From: Acidobacteriaceae bacterium KBS 83 | GTDB lineage: Bacteria; Acidobacteriota; Terriglobia; Terriglobales; Acidobacteriaceae | Reading direction: 5' to 3' | NCBI GenBank assembly: GCA_000381585.1 | Contig: KB906734.1 | Coordinates: 620,001 to 684,000, forward strand | Length of the DNA stretch: 64,000 nucleotides | In this document: piece by piece, positions 52,781 through 64,000 of the stretch | Numbering within the stretch: position 1 is the stretch's first letter | Layout of the letters: each line of letters starts with the position of its first letter | Notes under the pieces: model-generated | The model's database searches: none | What the model was told of the DNA's origin: nothing | The model's input: only the letters and a program-made list of their open reading frames with translations | Translations under genes and position numbers: made by a program

Positions 52781-53092
52781 CTACGCGGTGAATTCGTCCA
52801 GATGCTTCAATAGCCGCTCAACACGGCCACGTACGTGGTCCCGCTCCTGCTGCAACTGGCTGACTTCACCTTCCAGCCGTGTCGATTGCTCTGCCCGGCC
52901 CGCCAGTTGCCGTTCCAACTCTGCGCTGTGACGCTCAAGCTCTTCGACCTTCGAAGTCGCCGCGGCGTGGGCCTCACGCTCGGCCTTCAGCAGTTCCACT
53001 GCGCGCAGAACGCGCTCTTCCAGGGCTTGAAAATCCGCCACTGCCAGGGTTTCCGCTCCCTGCTCCGTCAAATCCATTGCTGCCGCCGCCAT
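52781..53092 (-). CDS. coiled-coil protein, ZapB-like
   Basis: A protein of 103 residues that is nearly all coiled coil (LEERVLRAVELLKAEREAHA, then heptads of Leu and Glu to the end). It lies just upstream of zapA and may be its partner, as ZapB is in enterobacteria. Similar genes precede zapA in other phyla. Assignment rests on position and composition, not on sequence signature. Confidence 0.72.
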   Translation of the reverse strand: MAAAAMDLTEQGAETLAVADFQALEERVLRAVELLKAEREAHAAATSKVEELERHSAELERQLAGRAEQSTRLEGEVSQLQQERDHVRGRVERLLKHLDEFTA

Positions 53093-53218
53093 ACATCCTC
53101 ACTGCATTAGGGGAATCATGCTTGCCTGAGCCGCAGTATATCGCCAATGCAAACGCGCGAAGGCAAATCCGATTTGCCCCCTGTGCATATGTGTGCCGTA
53201 ATTGACACTCTCTTGCCG

Positions 53219-55315
53219 TTATTGCGTGCGCAGCCGACCCCCCAGCGACTCCAGGGTGCTGACGATGCTGTTCGACCAGGCGTGAAGTTCCTCATCGCGC
53301 AGGGTCCGATCAGGCGACTGGAAGGTTGTCGAAACGAGCACGGAGTAGTGTCCGGCTGGAACGGTCTTTCCCTTTGGATCGCGGAAAATCTCGGCCGGGC
53401 GATATTCCTGCAGCTCGGCAATCGCGAGACCGCTAAGGGCGGAGCCGACCGCCTCCCAATGCACCGTGTCCGGAAAGACAAGTGAGAAGTCGCGGCGTAC
53501 CGGCTGGTAGCGCGAGAGATCACGGGTGCTGGGCTGGCGTAGCGAGTGGCGGAAGAGACGGTCAAGATAGATTTCGCCGACGAGTACCGGTTGGCGCAGC
53601 TTGCGGCTCGCGTTTTCGTCCGGATGCAGCTCGCCGAAGTATGCAACGGTCGATCCATCCACCACGCAGCGCGCCGCGCGCGCGGGGTTGAGCCAGTGCG
53701 GCAGTAATCCGCTTGCCACCGGGAACGCGTCGAAGTAGACCGAGCGCGCAGCAAAGCGTGCGGTTAGCGCTTCCACCACACCTTTGAGATCGAAGAAATT
53801 CAAAGCGCGCGAGGAATTCAGGCCATCGCGAAGCCGACCGGTAGCACCAAAGGCGAGCCACTGCGCCTCGTCCACCCGCTCAGGCGAGCCGGTGAAGACC
53901 GTGCCCATCTCGAAGAGCCGGACGTCGTCGACATTGCGATTCAGGTTGTAAGCCAGCATGGTAAGCATCCCGGGCACGAGCGAAGGCCGCAGCATGCCGG
54001 CCTCTTCGCTCAACGGGTTGTCCATGGCCACAGCAACACCCGGTTGCGGGGCAAATGTAGCAGCGTCGGTGGCGGAACAAAAAGTGGAGGAGATAGCTTC
54101 GTGATAGCCGGCGGACAGCAGAAGCTCGCGAACGGCTGTCTGCTTGGGCGCGTTCGGAAGTTCCAGCACCGTGCCGGAGAAGGTGGGCAGCGTGTTCGCG
54201 AAGCGGTTGTAGCCGTAGACACGCGCGACTTCTTCGATGAGATCGATCTCGCGCTCCAAATCAAGCCGCCAACTGGGCAGCGTGACGCTATAGCGACCCT
54301 CGGCCGATGGCGCAAGCGTGCAGCCCAGCGAGTGAAGGATGCCGGTCGAGACTTCGTCCGTGATGCCGGGACCGTCGCTGGTGCGACCAAGCAGTTCTGC
54401 GCATCGCGCAACCGAAAAAGCGATCGAACGTCGGGCCGCCACGCGCGCCAGGACCTGCGGAATAACCACATCGACAAGCTCGCCTTCGATGTGGCCTCTG
54501 CTTTTTAGAATGAGCTGCGAGACGAGTGCTGATGCGACCGGTGGCGCGTGGAAGTCTGCGCCGCGCTCGAAGCGGTGCGATGCATCCGAGTGAATGCCAT
54601 GGCGCCGGCTCATGCGGCGGACTACGGCAGGATCGAACCATGCAGCCTCGATGAGGATGTTCTTCGTCTCGGGCGTGATCATGGTATCCCAGCCGCCCAT
54701 CACACCGGCGAGTCCGAGCGCCTTCTTTTCATCTGCAACGACGACATCGTCGGCATCGAGCACGCGGTCGATCCCGTCAAGTGTCTTCAACCGCTCTCCT
54801 GGTCGCGCGCGACGAACAACGATGGCGCCTTCAATCTTGTCGAGGTCGAAGGCATGCGTCGGGTGGCCCATGCCGAAGAGCACGTAGTTGCTGGCATCGA
54901 CTGCATTCAGAATGAGCTTCTGGCCGAGGGCGGCGAAGCGTTCCGCCACGATGCCGCATGACGGACCGATCTTAACGTTGCGCAGGATGCGGGCGGTAAA
55001 GCGTCCGCAGGCTTCGGGCGCTTCAATGCGAACAGGATGACCTGCCCCCGGGTGTGCCGCGGGCAGCGTGGTGTCGAGCGGCGCGAGCGTGAGTCCGTAA
55101 ATGGCGGCGGCTTCGCGCGCGACGCCGTAGTGATTCATCGCATCGACGCGATTCGTGGTGATGTCGGTCTCGAACAGCGAACCACCGATTGGTGCCGCCG
55201 CGTCAAAGACGCCTTCCACGGCGATGCCGCGGAGTGTCAGGTCATCAGCAAGTTCGCGGTCGGACGCGTCGAATTGCGGCAAATAGCTTCGGAGCCAGGC
55301 GCTGAGAATATTCAC
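53219..55315 (-). CDS. pheT: phenylalanyl-tRNA synthetase beta chain, short form
   Basis: A protein of 698 residues. The GTG start at 55315 overlaps the pheS stop. The N-terminal part reads NILSAWLRSYLPQF and then GIAVEGVFD directly to LFETDITTNRVDAMN, so the roughly 110-residue EMAP-like tRNA-binding OB fold of most bacterial PheT is absent. B3/B4 and B5 domains follow, and the C-terminal ferredoxin-fold anticodon-binding domain is present (YQPVRRDFSLVFPDTVHW to GGRLRTQ). It pairs with PheS to charge tRNA-Phe. Confidence 0.95.
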   Translation of the reverse strand: MNILSAWLRSYLPQFDASDRELADDLTLRGIAVEGVFDAAAPIGGSLFETDITTNRVDAMNHYGVAREAAAIYGLTLAPLDTTLPAAHPGAGHPVRIEAPEACGRFTARILRNVKIGPSCGIVAERFAALGQKLILNAVDASNYVLFGMGHPTHAFDLDKIEGAIVVRRARPGERLKTLDGIDRVLDADDVVVADEKKALGLAGVMGGWDTMITPETKNILIEAAWFDPAVVRRMSRRHGIHSDASHRFERGADFHAPPVASALVSQLILKSRGHIEGELVDVVIPQVLARVAARRSIAFSVARCAELLGRTSDGPGITDEVSTGILHSLGCTLAPSAEGRYSVTLPSWRLDLEREIDLIEEVARVYGYNRFANTLPTFSGTVLELPNAPKQTAVRELLLSAGYHEAISSTFCSATDAATFAPQPGVAVAMDNPLSEEAGMLRPSLVPGMLTMLAYNLNRNVDDVRLFEMGTVFTGSPERVDEAQWLAFGATGRLRDGLNSSRALNFFDLKGVVEALTARFAARSVYFDAFPVASGLLPHWLNPARAARCVVDGSTVAYFGELHPDENASRKLRQPVLVGEIYLDRLFRHSLRQPSTRDLSRYQPVRRDFSLVFPDTVHWEAVGSALSGLAIAELQEYRPAEIFRDPKGKTVPAGHYSVLVSTTFQSPDRTLRDEELHAWSNSIVSTLESLGGRLRTQ

Positions 55316-56412
55316 GCGAATTGCTCCAGGAAGCGCACATCCCCCGAAAACAGCAGGCCGATGTCGCTGATGCCGTACTTCATCATCGCAATACGGTCCA
55401 GGCCCATGCCAAAGGCGAAGCCGGATATTTTCTCCGGATCGTAGGCAGGCTGCTTCTGGCGCACGAAGCCGAATATCGCGGGGTCCACCATGCCGCAGCC
55501 GAGCAGCTCGATCCAGCCGGAGTGCTTGCACTTGCGGCAGCCCTTGCCGCCGCAGAAGATGCAGGAGATCTGCACGTCTGCGCTGGGTTCGGTAAAGGGG
55601 AAGAATGACGGGAAGAAACGTGTCTTCACGCTGGAGCCGAAGAAGGCTTTCATCGCGTGGTCGAGCGTGCCCTTGAGATCGCCAAAGGTGATTCCCTCAT
55701 CGACACAGAGCCCCTCGACCTGGTGAAAGATCGGCGAGTGCGTCGCGTCGGCGGCGTCGTTGCGGTGCACCTTGCCCGGGATAACGAGGCGAATCGGGGG
55801 CGGTTGCTGCTCCATGGTGCGAATCTGCACGGGGGACGTGTGGGTGCGCATCAGCAGGCGGTCCCGCAGGGGCTTGCGTTCCTGCCCCACGACGACGAGC
55901 GTGTCCTGCGTGTCGCGTGCGGGGTGGTTCGGCGGGAAGTTCAGAGACTCGAAGTTGTAATAATCGGTCTCCACCTCGGGGCCGGTACCGACGGAGTAGC
56001 CCATGGCCGCGAAGATGCGCACCGCCTCGTGCCAGGTGCGCACGATGGGGTGCTCGGCACCGAGTTGCGGACGCGTCCCGGGGAGAGTCACGTCGATGGC
56101 CGCACCGGTTGCGGCGCGATGCTTGCCTGCGGCGGCATCTGTAAGCAGGGCTTCGATCCGCTCTTTCAGCCCGTTAAAACGCTGGCCCAGGGGGCGGCGC
56201 GCTTCGGGAGGAGCCGTCTTTAGCCAGGCCTCGCTGACCGTCTTGAGGCGGCCATGTTTGCGTCCCAGCCATTCGAGCCGAAATTGCTCAACCGCATCCG
56301 CGCCATTAAGCGAGCCCGCGCCGCGCTCCAGATCGGCAGTAAGCGAAGCAAAAGCGCGGTCGAGCGAGGCGTCATCGTAGCCGCGCAGTTGAGGAATCGA
56401 ATCGTCAGACAT
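55312..56412 (-). CDS. pheS: phenylalanyl-tRNA synthetase alpha chain
   Basis: A protein of 366 residues with the class II motifs: motif 1 near GTGPEVETDYYNFESLNFP, motif 2 in RTHTSPVQIRTME, and motif 3 in FAFGMGLDRIAMMKYGI. The Cys-rich loop CIFCGGKGCRKCKHSGW before motif 3 may bind zinc, as in some bacterial PheS. The N-terminal coiled-coil arm is present. It overlaps pheT by 4 bases (GTGA). Confidence 0.96.
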   Translation of the reverse strand: MSDDSIPQLRGYDDASLDRAFASLTADLERGAGSLNGADAVEQFRLEWLGRKHGRLKTVSEAWLKTAPPEARRPLGQRFNGLKERIEALLTDAAAGKHRAATGAAIDVTLPGTRPQLGAEHPIVRTWHEAVRIFAAMGYSVGTGPEVETDYYNFESLNFPPNHPARDTQDTLVVVGQERKPLRDRLLMRTHTSPVQIRTMEQQPPPIRLVIPGKVHRNDAADATHSPIFHQVEGLCVDEGITFGDLKGTLDHAMKAFFGSSVKTRFFPSFFPFTEPSADVQISCIFCGGKGCRKCKHSGWIELLGCGMVDPAIFGFVRQKQPAYDPEKISGFAFGMGLDRIAMMKYGISDIGLLFSGDVRFLEQFA

Positions 56413-56563
56413 GATCAAACGTCAGGATAAATCAGCATCCGGTTGCGTCGGCCCAGAGCGGTTGTAGCGTTCATGGTCTGCGCGTATGCTGGCGCCTGCG
56501 CCCGGCGGGCCTTTCTCAAGCGCCCGGTCCCGGCAAGCGAATTCCGAATTCGAGGAGATGTGT

Positions 56564-57004
56564 ATGAGCAAATCCCTTACTCCGTATCTGACCGTGAGCA
56601 ACGCTGCCGCGGCCGTCGATTTCTACAAGAAGGCCTTCGGTGCGGAAGAAATCGCACGACACCAGGCTCCGGACGGCAAGCGCCTGATGCACGCCCACCT
56701 GAAGGTGCTCGGCATGGACCTGATGCTTTCGGACGATTTTCCTGAGCACATGGGCCGCAGCCGCACCCCGGAGGCCTTCGGCGGCTCGCCTGTGACCTTG
56801 CATCTGCACACCGACGATGTGAACTCGCTATGGGAGAAAGCTGTCACGGCGGGGGCCAAAGTCACCATGCCGCTCGCAGACCAGTTCTGGGGCGACCGTT
56901 ACGGCCAGTTCACCGATCCGTTCGGACATTCGTGGTCGGCCGGACAGACGATCAAGAAGGTGAGCGAGGAAGAGCTTGTGGCCGGCGCGAAGGCTGCGTT
57001 CTAG
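56564..57004 (+). CDS. VOC family protein (PhnB-like)
   Basis: A protein of 146 residues of the vicinal-oxygen-chelate fold, like PhnB/YciA glyoxalase relatives. Visible are SLTPYLTVSNAAAAVDFYKK, MLSDDFPEH, LHLHTDDVNSLWEKAV and DRYGQFTDPFGHSWSAG. The His and Glu metal positions of glyoxalase are only partly conserved. ATG 56564 has GAGGAG upstream. Function is unknown; such proteins often act in resistance or metabolite repair. Confidence 0.9.
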   Translation: MSKSLTPYLTVSNAAAAVDFYKKAFGAEEIARHQAPDGKRLMHAHLKVLGMDLMLSDDFPEHMGRSRTPEAFGGSPVTLHLHTDDVNSLWEKAVTAGAKVTMPLADQFWGDRYGQFTDPFGHSWSAGQTIKKVSEEELVAGAKAAF

Positions 57005-57022
57005 CGCGATCCGAAACACGAA

Positions 57023-57045
57023 GGGCGCGGCTAATAGCCGCGCCC
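57023..57045. terminator. hairpin between convergent genes
   Basis: GGGCGCGGCT-aat-AGCCGCGCCC is a perfect 10-bp stem 18 bases after the VOC stop. There is no U-run, so termination may be weak. Confidence 0.5.
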
Positions 57046-57069
57046 GACTCATTGCTGCGCGGATTTCCG

Positions 57070-57609
57070 CTAAGCGGCTATCGGCCCATCACTTGCGGCA
57101 GGTGTTTCACGTGAGCGCCGCACCAGCGCTTCCGCCCCGAAGGCCAGGCCGGTCACCAGCAGGGTGGAGACCAGATCGTTGCGATAGAAGGGCAGCGCGG
57201 AAACGTAGCAGGCGCTCAGCCCGCCGAGCGTGTGGGGATACATGCCGGAGCCGACCCAGACCGCGTAGTTGCTGACCGCAAAGAAACTGGTCGACGCCAG
57301 CAGGGAGCCGCTTACGACCCGTGTGACATTGGTCCGCTGCTTCAGCAGCAGCGAGCCCAGCACCAGCACCGCCGCGTACCAGAGCCAGGTGATGAGATAG
57401 TCCCCTGCGTGGAAGGCCATGCGGTAGACGCGCGTGGTGAGGTAAACATCCATGGCCATGAACGGCACGATGGCCCAGGCGGCCTGGCGTAGCGGGCGGC
57501 GGGCGCCGAAGTAGAGCAGAGAGCCGCCGACAGCAGTGAAGTTGAACCAGCCGGAGAGAGCAGCGATGCGGCTGGCAAGAGCGGCCAGGATCAGGATGAA
57601 CGCGGACAT
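57070..57609 (-). CDS. DUF6580 family membrane protein
   Basis: A protein of 179 residues with five or six membrane helices, for example WFNFTAVGGSLLYFGARRPL, ITWLWYAAVLVLGSLLL and SFFAVSNYAVWVGSGMYPHT. It resembles the DUF6580 family of putative transporters. The motif YPHTLGGLSACYVSALPFYR is typical of the group. Substrate unknown. Confidence 0.82.
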   Translation of the reverse strand: MSAFILILAALASRIAALSGWFNFTAVGGSLLYFGARRPLRQAAWAIVPFMAMDVYLTTRVYRMAFHAGDYLITWLWYAAVLVLGSLLLKQRTNVTRVVSGSLLASTSFFAVSNYAVWVGSGMYPHTLGGLSACYVSALPFYRNDLVSTLLVTGLAFGAEALVRRSRETPAASDGPIAA

Positions 57610-57737
57610 GGGCAACCTCGATCACTTCGTTTGCGGACGCAAAAAGCCGTGCGCAGTCAAAGATTGATTTTATCGCGAACGATGATAGGTCGCCGCAAAA
57701 CATTCGGTATGCCATCGGGTCGACTTTACAGGCCCGA

Positions 57738-58790
57738 TCAGTCCTGGGGACGGCCGTCCATGAAGGTCGCCTCAATCTGGCCGTTGGGCGCGACAAAGAC
57801 CGAGCCGGAGAGCGGCTTCCGGTTTTGATGTGTGCCGAACCAGTCTGTGTAACCAAAGCGCAGGTCATGGAAGTTCACCTGCTGGAGATGCGGGTTGGCA
57901 TCCTGCGGCATATCGGGTGGGTCGCCGGGGCCGATGTCTTCCACCAGCGGGAACTGCGACCAGTCGAGATACACGCGTCCGAGCCAGGAGCGTTTTGCCG
58001 CCGCGACAGCGGGTGTAACGGGCGGCTTGTAAATCGCGCCGGCCTCATCGATGTTGACGGTGTCGCCGCGGGTGCGCAGGTCTGCGAAGTGGTAGGCGTT
58101 GTCCGTCTCCACGATGCCCTGCCAGCGAAAGGGATTGATCGGATAAGGCTCTGCGGACACCCGCAGCACCGGATGATCAAACGAGGTCTGCTGCAGCAGA
58201 TGGACGGCACGCGCATGCTCTGTACTGCGCAGGATGTAAAGGGCGGCAATACCCATCAGTGCCGCAATCGCCCAGCCGCGTCCGCGAAATACGCCTCTAC
58301 GCTTGGAAATCTCGCGATCGACCAGGCCCAGCAGAGCGGGAATCACCAGGCCACCGAGCAGCAGCACAAACATGACGGGCTCGAAGATGAAGACGATGTC
58401 CCAAGAAAACCAGCGCGGATAGAACGGCGCGAAGGGCCGTATGCCGTAGTTGTTGGTGTAGTCGAGCAGCAGATGACTGAGATCGGCGAGCAACGCAAAC
58501 AGCCACAGCAACGGCCATCGAGGTGGAATCCGGGGCTGCTTTCGTCGCAGCCGATGGAAGCCCCAACAGAATGCGGTAACCACCAGGGCAATCAGCGGCG
58601 CAGCCAGCAGGGTATGGGTGAAACCGCGATGATGCTGGAACGCAACCAGCGGCCCTCGAAAGCCCCACAGAATATCGAGGTCCGGTGTCTCCGCGGCCAG
58701 CGTCATGGCCAGTGTGGCGTACGCGGTTTTGCGATTGAAGCCCGCGCGGCCCAGGCATGCGCCCGTAAGGAAATGGGTGACAGGTTCCAT
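57738..58790 (-). CDS. YdjM/DUF457-type membrane metal-dependent hydrolase
   Basis: A protein of 350 residues starting MEPVTHFLTGACLGRAG. The N-terminal half has the DUF457/YdjM pattern with histidines in PVTHFLTG, FQHHRGFTHTLLAAP and LLDYTNNYG, and about five membrane helices. The C-terminal 170 residues form a soluble domain that lies outside. The His/Asp set suggests a metal site, but no activity is known for the family. Confidence 0.85.
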   Translation of the reverse strand: MEPVTHFLTGACLGRAGFNRKTAYATLAMTLAAETPDLDILWGFRGPLVAFQHHRGFTHTLLAAPLIALVVTAFCWGFHRLRRKQPRIPPRWPLLWLFALLADLSHLLLDYTNNYGIRPFAPFYPRWFSWDIVFIFEPVMFVLLLGGLVIPALLGLVDREISKRRGVFRGRGWAIAALMGIAALYILRSTEHARAVHLLQQTSFDHPVLRVSAEPYPINPFRWQGIVETDNAYHFADLRTRGDTVNIDEAGAIYKPPVTPAVAAAKRSWLGRVYLDWSQFPLVEDIGPGDPPDMPQDANPHLQQVNFHDLRFGYTDWFGTHQNRKPLSGSVFVAPNGQIEATFMDGRPQD

Positions 58791-58852
58791 GGTCGATTGC
58801 GGCGTTCAGTGTTCGAGGGAAGCATACAGGTAGACAGTCCGCATCTCTATAA

Positions 58853-61428
<2,576 letters not shown>

Positions 61429-61430
61429 TG

Positions 61431-62666
61431 CTATTTCGGTGCGAAGTAGCCGGTGCGTGCATGCACCGAATAACCGCCGCGCAACGACGTGAGATAGATG
61501 GTGCGGAAGGAGCCGTCCGCGCGGAAATCCGCCGGCTTGTAGGCGAGCGAATATTGTGAGCGCAGCACCTCTTCCACACGATGGAACTCGTTCGCGATGT
61601 CTTCGAGCCGCTGTGGATAGAACGCGGTGCCGCCAGTCGCCAACGCCATTTTCTTGAGCACCTCATCGCCGCGCTCGCGGCTGGGACTGGTGTTGGTGCT
61701 GATGGCGAAGATGGTGGTCTCCGCGCGCTGGCACATCTTGATCGCATCATCCAGGTAAGCGCGGCTCTGGTTGTCATCGCCATCCGAAACCAGGATGAGG
61801 GCCTTGCGCACCTCGGCATTCGCCGGAATGTTCTTGATCATCTGGTCACGGCAAGCCTTGTATATCGCGTCGTAGAGTGCGGTGCCGCCGCCCGGCTTCA
61901 ACCGGGTCAGTCCGGTCTCCAGCAGGTCGGGGTTGTTGGTGAAGCCCTGCGTGACGTAGGAACTGACATCGAAACCCATAATGAAGGCGCGGTCGGTCCG
62001 CGGCCGCAGGATGTCCAGCAGAAACTCCGTTGCGGCCTGCTGCTCGAATTTGAAGCGCGCGCGGATGGAGGTGCTGGCGTCGATGACCAGACCTACGCGC
62101 AGCGGCTGATTGGTCCGTTGGGTAAAGCTGTAGACCTGCGCCGGTGCGCGCTGATCGTCGAGAAGCGCGAAATCCTGCTGCTGCAGGTGATTGACGAAGC
62201 GCCCGTGACTATCGGTGACCGTGAACGTGAGGTTGACTTCGTTCACGTTGGCCTTCAGCGTGTAGGTGCCTTCTTCATCGCCTGGTGCGGCCTGCTCTGG
62301 TTCCTGATTGGTGGCCGAGGCCTGCGCAGGCGGATTGGTAGGTTGCGTAGCCGTGGCCGGCGGCGGCTTTGGCGGGTCTGCAGGCGGTGGCGGCGCAGGC
62401 TTGGCCGGGACGGGAACAGGCTGTCCGGGTGCGTCGGGAAGGGAACTGGGCGCGGTCTGGGTCTGGGACCGCGGGGCAGAGACCTGGGATGCTGGAGCAG
62501 AGGGCGATGCCGTTTCCGGCGCTGCGGTTTGCGCGGCGAGCGGGAGCGAAGTGGCGAGCATGCCTGTCAGCACAACGCTGGCGAAGCAGTGGCAGAAGGA
62601 GAACCGGCGCAAGCCTGGACGGCCCAGGGCAGAAGGAAGGCGAAGACTCATTGGGGCTGCTTTCAT
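61431..62666 (-). CDS. VWFA-related acidobacterial exported protein
   Basis: A protein of 411 residues with a signal peptide (about 23-46, ending LAA) and a Pro/Ala-rich linker (about 50-125). A von Willebrand A domain follows, carrying the MIDAS motif DASTSIRARF and ALILVSDGDDNQ. This matches the VWFA-related domain described in Acidobacteria. The ATG overlaps the stop of the upstream gene. Probably a surface or periplasmic adhesion/scaffold protein that binds a metal ion. Confidence 0.9.
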   Translation of the reverse strand: MKAAPMSLRLPSALGRPGLRRFSFCHCFASVVLTGMLATSLPLAAQTAAPETASPSAPASQVSAPRSQTQTAPSSLPDAPGQPVPVPAKPAPPPPADPPKPPPATATQPTNPPAQASATNQEPEQAAPGDEEGTYTLKANVNEVNLTFTVTDSHGRFVNHLQQQDFALLDDQRAPAQVYSFTQRTNQPLRVGLVIDASTSIRARFKFEQQAATEFLLDILRPRTDRAFIMGFDVSSYVTQGFTNNPDLLETGLTRLKPGGGTALYDAIYKACRDQMIKNIPANAEVRKALILVSDGDDNQSRAYLDDAIKMCQRAETTIFAISTNTSPSRERGDEVLKKMALATGGTAFYPQRLEDIANEFHRVEEVLRSQYSLAYKPADFRADGSFRTIYLTSLRGGYSVHARTGYFAPK

Positions 62667-63748
62667 TGTATGCGTTTCCGGCCCGCTCCAGTTGCTGGCG
62701 GCGGCGAGGCCGGCTGGGTGATCAACTCGGTAGTTAATTGTTTGAGAAACAGCTCAAGCTCCCCGGGCAGCGGCGCCTGAAAAGCGAGTGGGCGACCTGT
62801 GACCGGATGCGCCAGGGCAAGTTCGGCCGCGTGCAGGAAGTTCCGCTCAAGCCGTAGTACGGGCTGGGCTGCGCCGGCTTCTGCCGTTTTCCGGCGCGGC
62901 GTCTGTGCGCGTCCGGTAGCGGGCGCCAGGTGGATCTGCGCCGGCGCGCCGTAAAGAGTATCGCCGACAACTGGATGGCCAAGTGACGCCATGTGGACGC
63001 GAATCTGGTGCGTGCGGCCGGTCTCAATGCGTACTGAGACCAGGGTGAAGCGGCCGAAGGGCGATTCAATGCGGCGCAGCACGCGGTAATGGCTGATGGC
63101 GGTGCGGCCGTCGTCGCGGCGTGTCGTCATGCGCGTGCGACGCACGGTATCGCGGCTTATGGCGGCATTCACCGTGCCGCTTTCGGCAGCCACTCCGCCG
63201 TGCACCAGCGCGATGTAGGTCTTCCGCACCTGGCGGCGCGCGAACATCTCGGCCAGCTTGGCATGCGCCTTATCGTGCTTCGCCACCAACAGCAGCCCGC
63301 TGGTCTCCTTATCCAGGCGATGCACGATGCCGGGACGCAGCTCACCGCCGTGCGAGGAGAGTTCCTGAAAATGGTGCAACAGCGCGTTCACCAGCGTGCC
63401 GCGGTTGCGCGCGTCATCCGTCGAACCGGCGCCGGCATGCACCATCATGCCGGCCGGCTTGTTCACGACGGCGATGTCGTCGTCTTCATAAACGATGTCG
63501 AGCGTGATCGCCTCTGGCACGGCACGCACGGGACGCGGCTCCGCTTCGCCGGTGATAAAAATCTGCTCGCCACCGCGCAACTTCAGACTGGCCTTGGGTG
63601 CCTTGTCTTCGAGCAGCACCTTCGCCTGGGACAGTAGCCACTGGACGCGGGCGCGACTGACCCCGAGCGCCTCCACCAGATACTGATCAAGCCGGCGGCC
63701 GGCGGATTCCCCAGGAACTGCAAGCATGCGAGGTGCGGTTTCAGGCAT
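62663..63748 (-). CDS. RluA/RluD family pseudouridine synthase
   Basis: A protein of 361 residues starting MPETAPRMLAVPGESAGRR. The N-terminal S4 RNA-binding domain (RRLDQYLVEALGVSRARVQW) is followed by the catalytic motif HRLDKETSGLLLVAKHD with the nucleophile Asp, then RIETGRTHQIRVHMASLGHP. The order resembles RluD, which modifies 23S rRNA, but a tRNA target cannot be excluded. It overlaps the Lgt-like gene by 8 bases and the VWFA gene by 4. Confidence 0.92.
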   Translation of the reverse strand: MPETAPRMLAVPGESAGRRLDQYLVEALGVSRARVQWLLSQAKVLLEDKAPKASLKLRGGEQIFITGEAEPRPVRAVPEAITLDIVYEDDDIAVVNKPAGMMVHAGAGSTDDARNRGTLVNALLHHFQELSSHGGELRPGIVHRLDKETSGLLLVAKHDKAHAKLAEMFARRQVRKTYIALVHGGVAAESGTVNAAISRDTVRRTRMTTRRDDGRTAISHYRVLRRIESPFGRFTLVSVRIETGRTHQIRVHMASLGHPVVGDTLYGAPAQIHLAPATGRAQTPRRKTAEAGAAQPVLRLERNFLHAAELALAHPVTGRPLAFQAPLPGELELFLKQLTTELITQPASPPPATGAGRKRIQ

Positions 63749-64000
63749 GATGCACCGCCGCTTGCTTGCCGTGCCCCAGCCAGCACGCGCCGCCCACAAT
63801 CACCATCAGCATCGCCAATCCCTGGGCGGAAGTGATCAGGTGGAAGAGGACAGGAGCGTCGGCATACGCACCCGATAGTGGCGCGAGCAGAAAGCGGAAT
63901 ACTCCGTCTGCGAAGAGCGCGGTACCGAGAACCTCAGCAGGTTGGAACTGATGCCGCAGCATCATCACCAACCCGGCGGCAAGAGCAAAGTGACCGATCG
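63741..64000 (-). CDS. Lgt-like membrane protein, 3' end only
   Basis: The gene enters from the right edge; 86 residues are visible. They form three or four hydrophobic segments (IGHFALAAGLVMML, ALFADGVFRFLLAPLSG, LITSAQGLAMLMVIVGGACW) resembling the C-terminal part of prolipoprotein diacylglyceryl transferase, especially the FADGVFRF and SAQG region. Lgt adds a diacylglyceryl group to the lipobox Cys. The match is partial, so another polytopic protein is possible. It overlaps the pseudouridine synthase start by 8 bases. Confidence 0.6.
   Translation of the reverse strand, partial: IGHFALAAGLVMMLRHQFQPAEVLGTALFADGVFRFLLAPLSGAYADAPVLFHLITSAQGLAMLMVIVGGACWLGHGKQAAVHHA

Overview
The window looks like chromosomal DNA from a soil Acidobacterium of the Terriglobales/Acidobacteriaceae type. 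This rests on GC-rich coding sequence and on families typical of that phylum: a long TonB-dependent receptor with an N-terminal carboxypeptidase-regulatory domain, an orphan MacB-like permease of the acidobacterial duplicated type (ADOP), a VWFA-related acidobacterial protein, a CRTAC1/UnbV protein, Ig-repeat exported proteins and a GxGYxYP protein. No tRNA, rRNA, CRISPR array, insertion sequence or prophage was recognised. Most sequence is coding, with many 4-base ATGA/GTGA overlaps between neighbouring genes.

Layout. 1-7374 (minus strand): the 5' part of a multihaem cytochrome gene, then a CRTAC1 protein, a TPR protein and the large TonB-dependent receptor. 7375-8151 holds no gene I can support. 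8152-10364 (minus): a membrane-anchored protein, then a MoaD/ThiS-like protein paired with a BNR-repeat protein. 10646-16108 (plus): exported phosphoesterase, multicopper oxidase, and a GxGYxYP protein whose gene is broken by one extra T. 16137-19758 (minus): UBP-type zinc finger, gamma carbonic anhydrase and a translationally coupled trio of exported proteins. 19999-22434: ADOP permease. 22688-30865: rpsU, a zinc-ribbon protein, a response regulator, mtaB, infC (apparent AUA start), small enzymes and regulators, then rpmI and rplT. 30922-36489: VTT membrane protein, MogA-like protein, tandem GNAT, zinc alcohol dehydrogenase, aldo/keto reductase with a divergent, frameshifted TetR gene, and a DtxR/MntR regulator. 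36802-44424: TonB-like protein, a small membrane ORF, miaA, an Ig-repeat protein, a lipoprotein, a GH31 glycosidase, a thioredoxin-fold protein, an ECF sigma factor and its zinc-finger anti-sigma factor. 44470-50234: rhomboid-like protein without catalytic residues, M28 peptidase, LysW-like zinc ribbon, carboxypeptidase-regulatory-like protein and rpsA with a long leader. 50447-64000: HIT protein, DUF4097 protein, zapA with a ZapB-like coiled coil, pheT/pheS, a VOC protein, membrane proteins, ligA, a VWFA protein, an RluA-type pseudouridine synthase and the 3' end of an Lgt-like gene.

Functionally, house-keeping translation, tRNA-modification and replication genes (rpsU, infC, rpmI, rplT, rpsA, pheS, pheT, miaA, mtaB, ligA, zapA) are interleaved with envelope and polymer-use genes (TonB-dependent receptor, TonB-like protein, GH31, GxGYxYP, phosphoesterase, multicopper oxidase, M28 peptidase). 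The points most worth a second look are the rhomboid-like protein with every catalytic position replaced, the orphan LysW-like protein, the MoaD-like/BNR pair, the AUA start of infC and its separation from rpmI-rplT, a PheT without room for the tRNA-binding OB fold, and two genes disrupted by single extra bases in homopolymers. Start codons given here are judgements from ribosome-binding sites, overlaps and signal peptides; no database search was possible.
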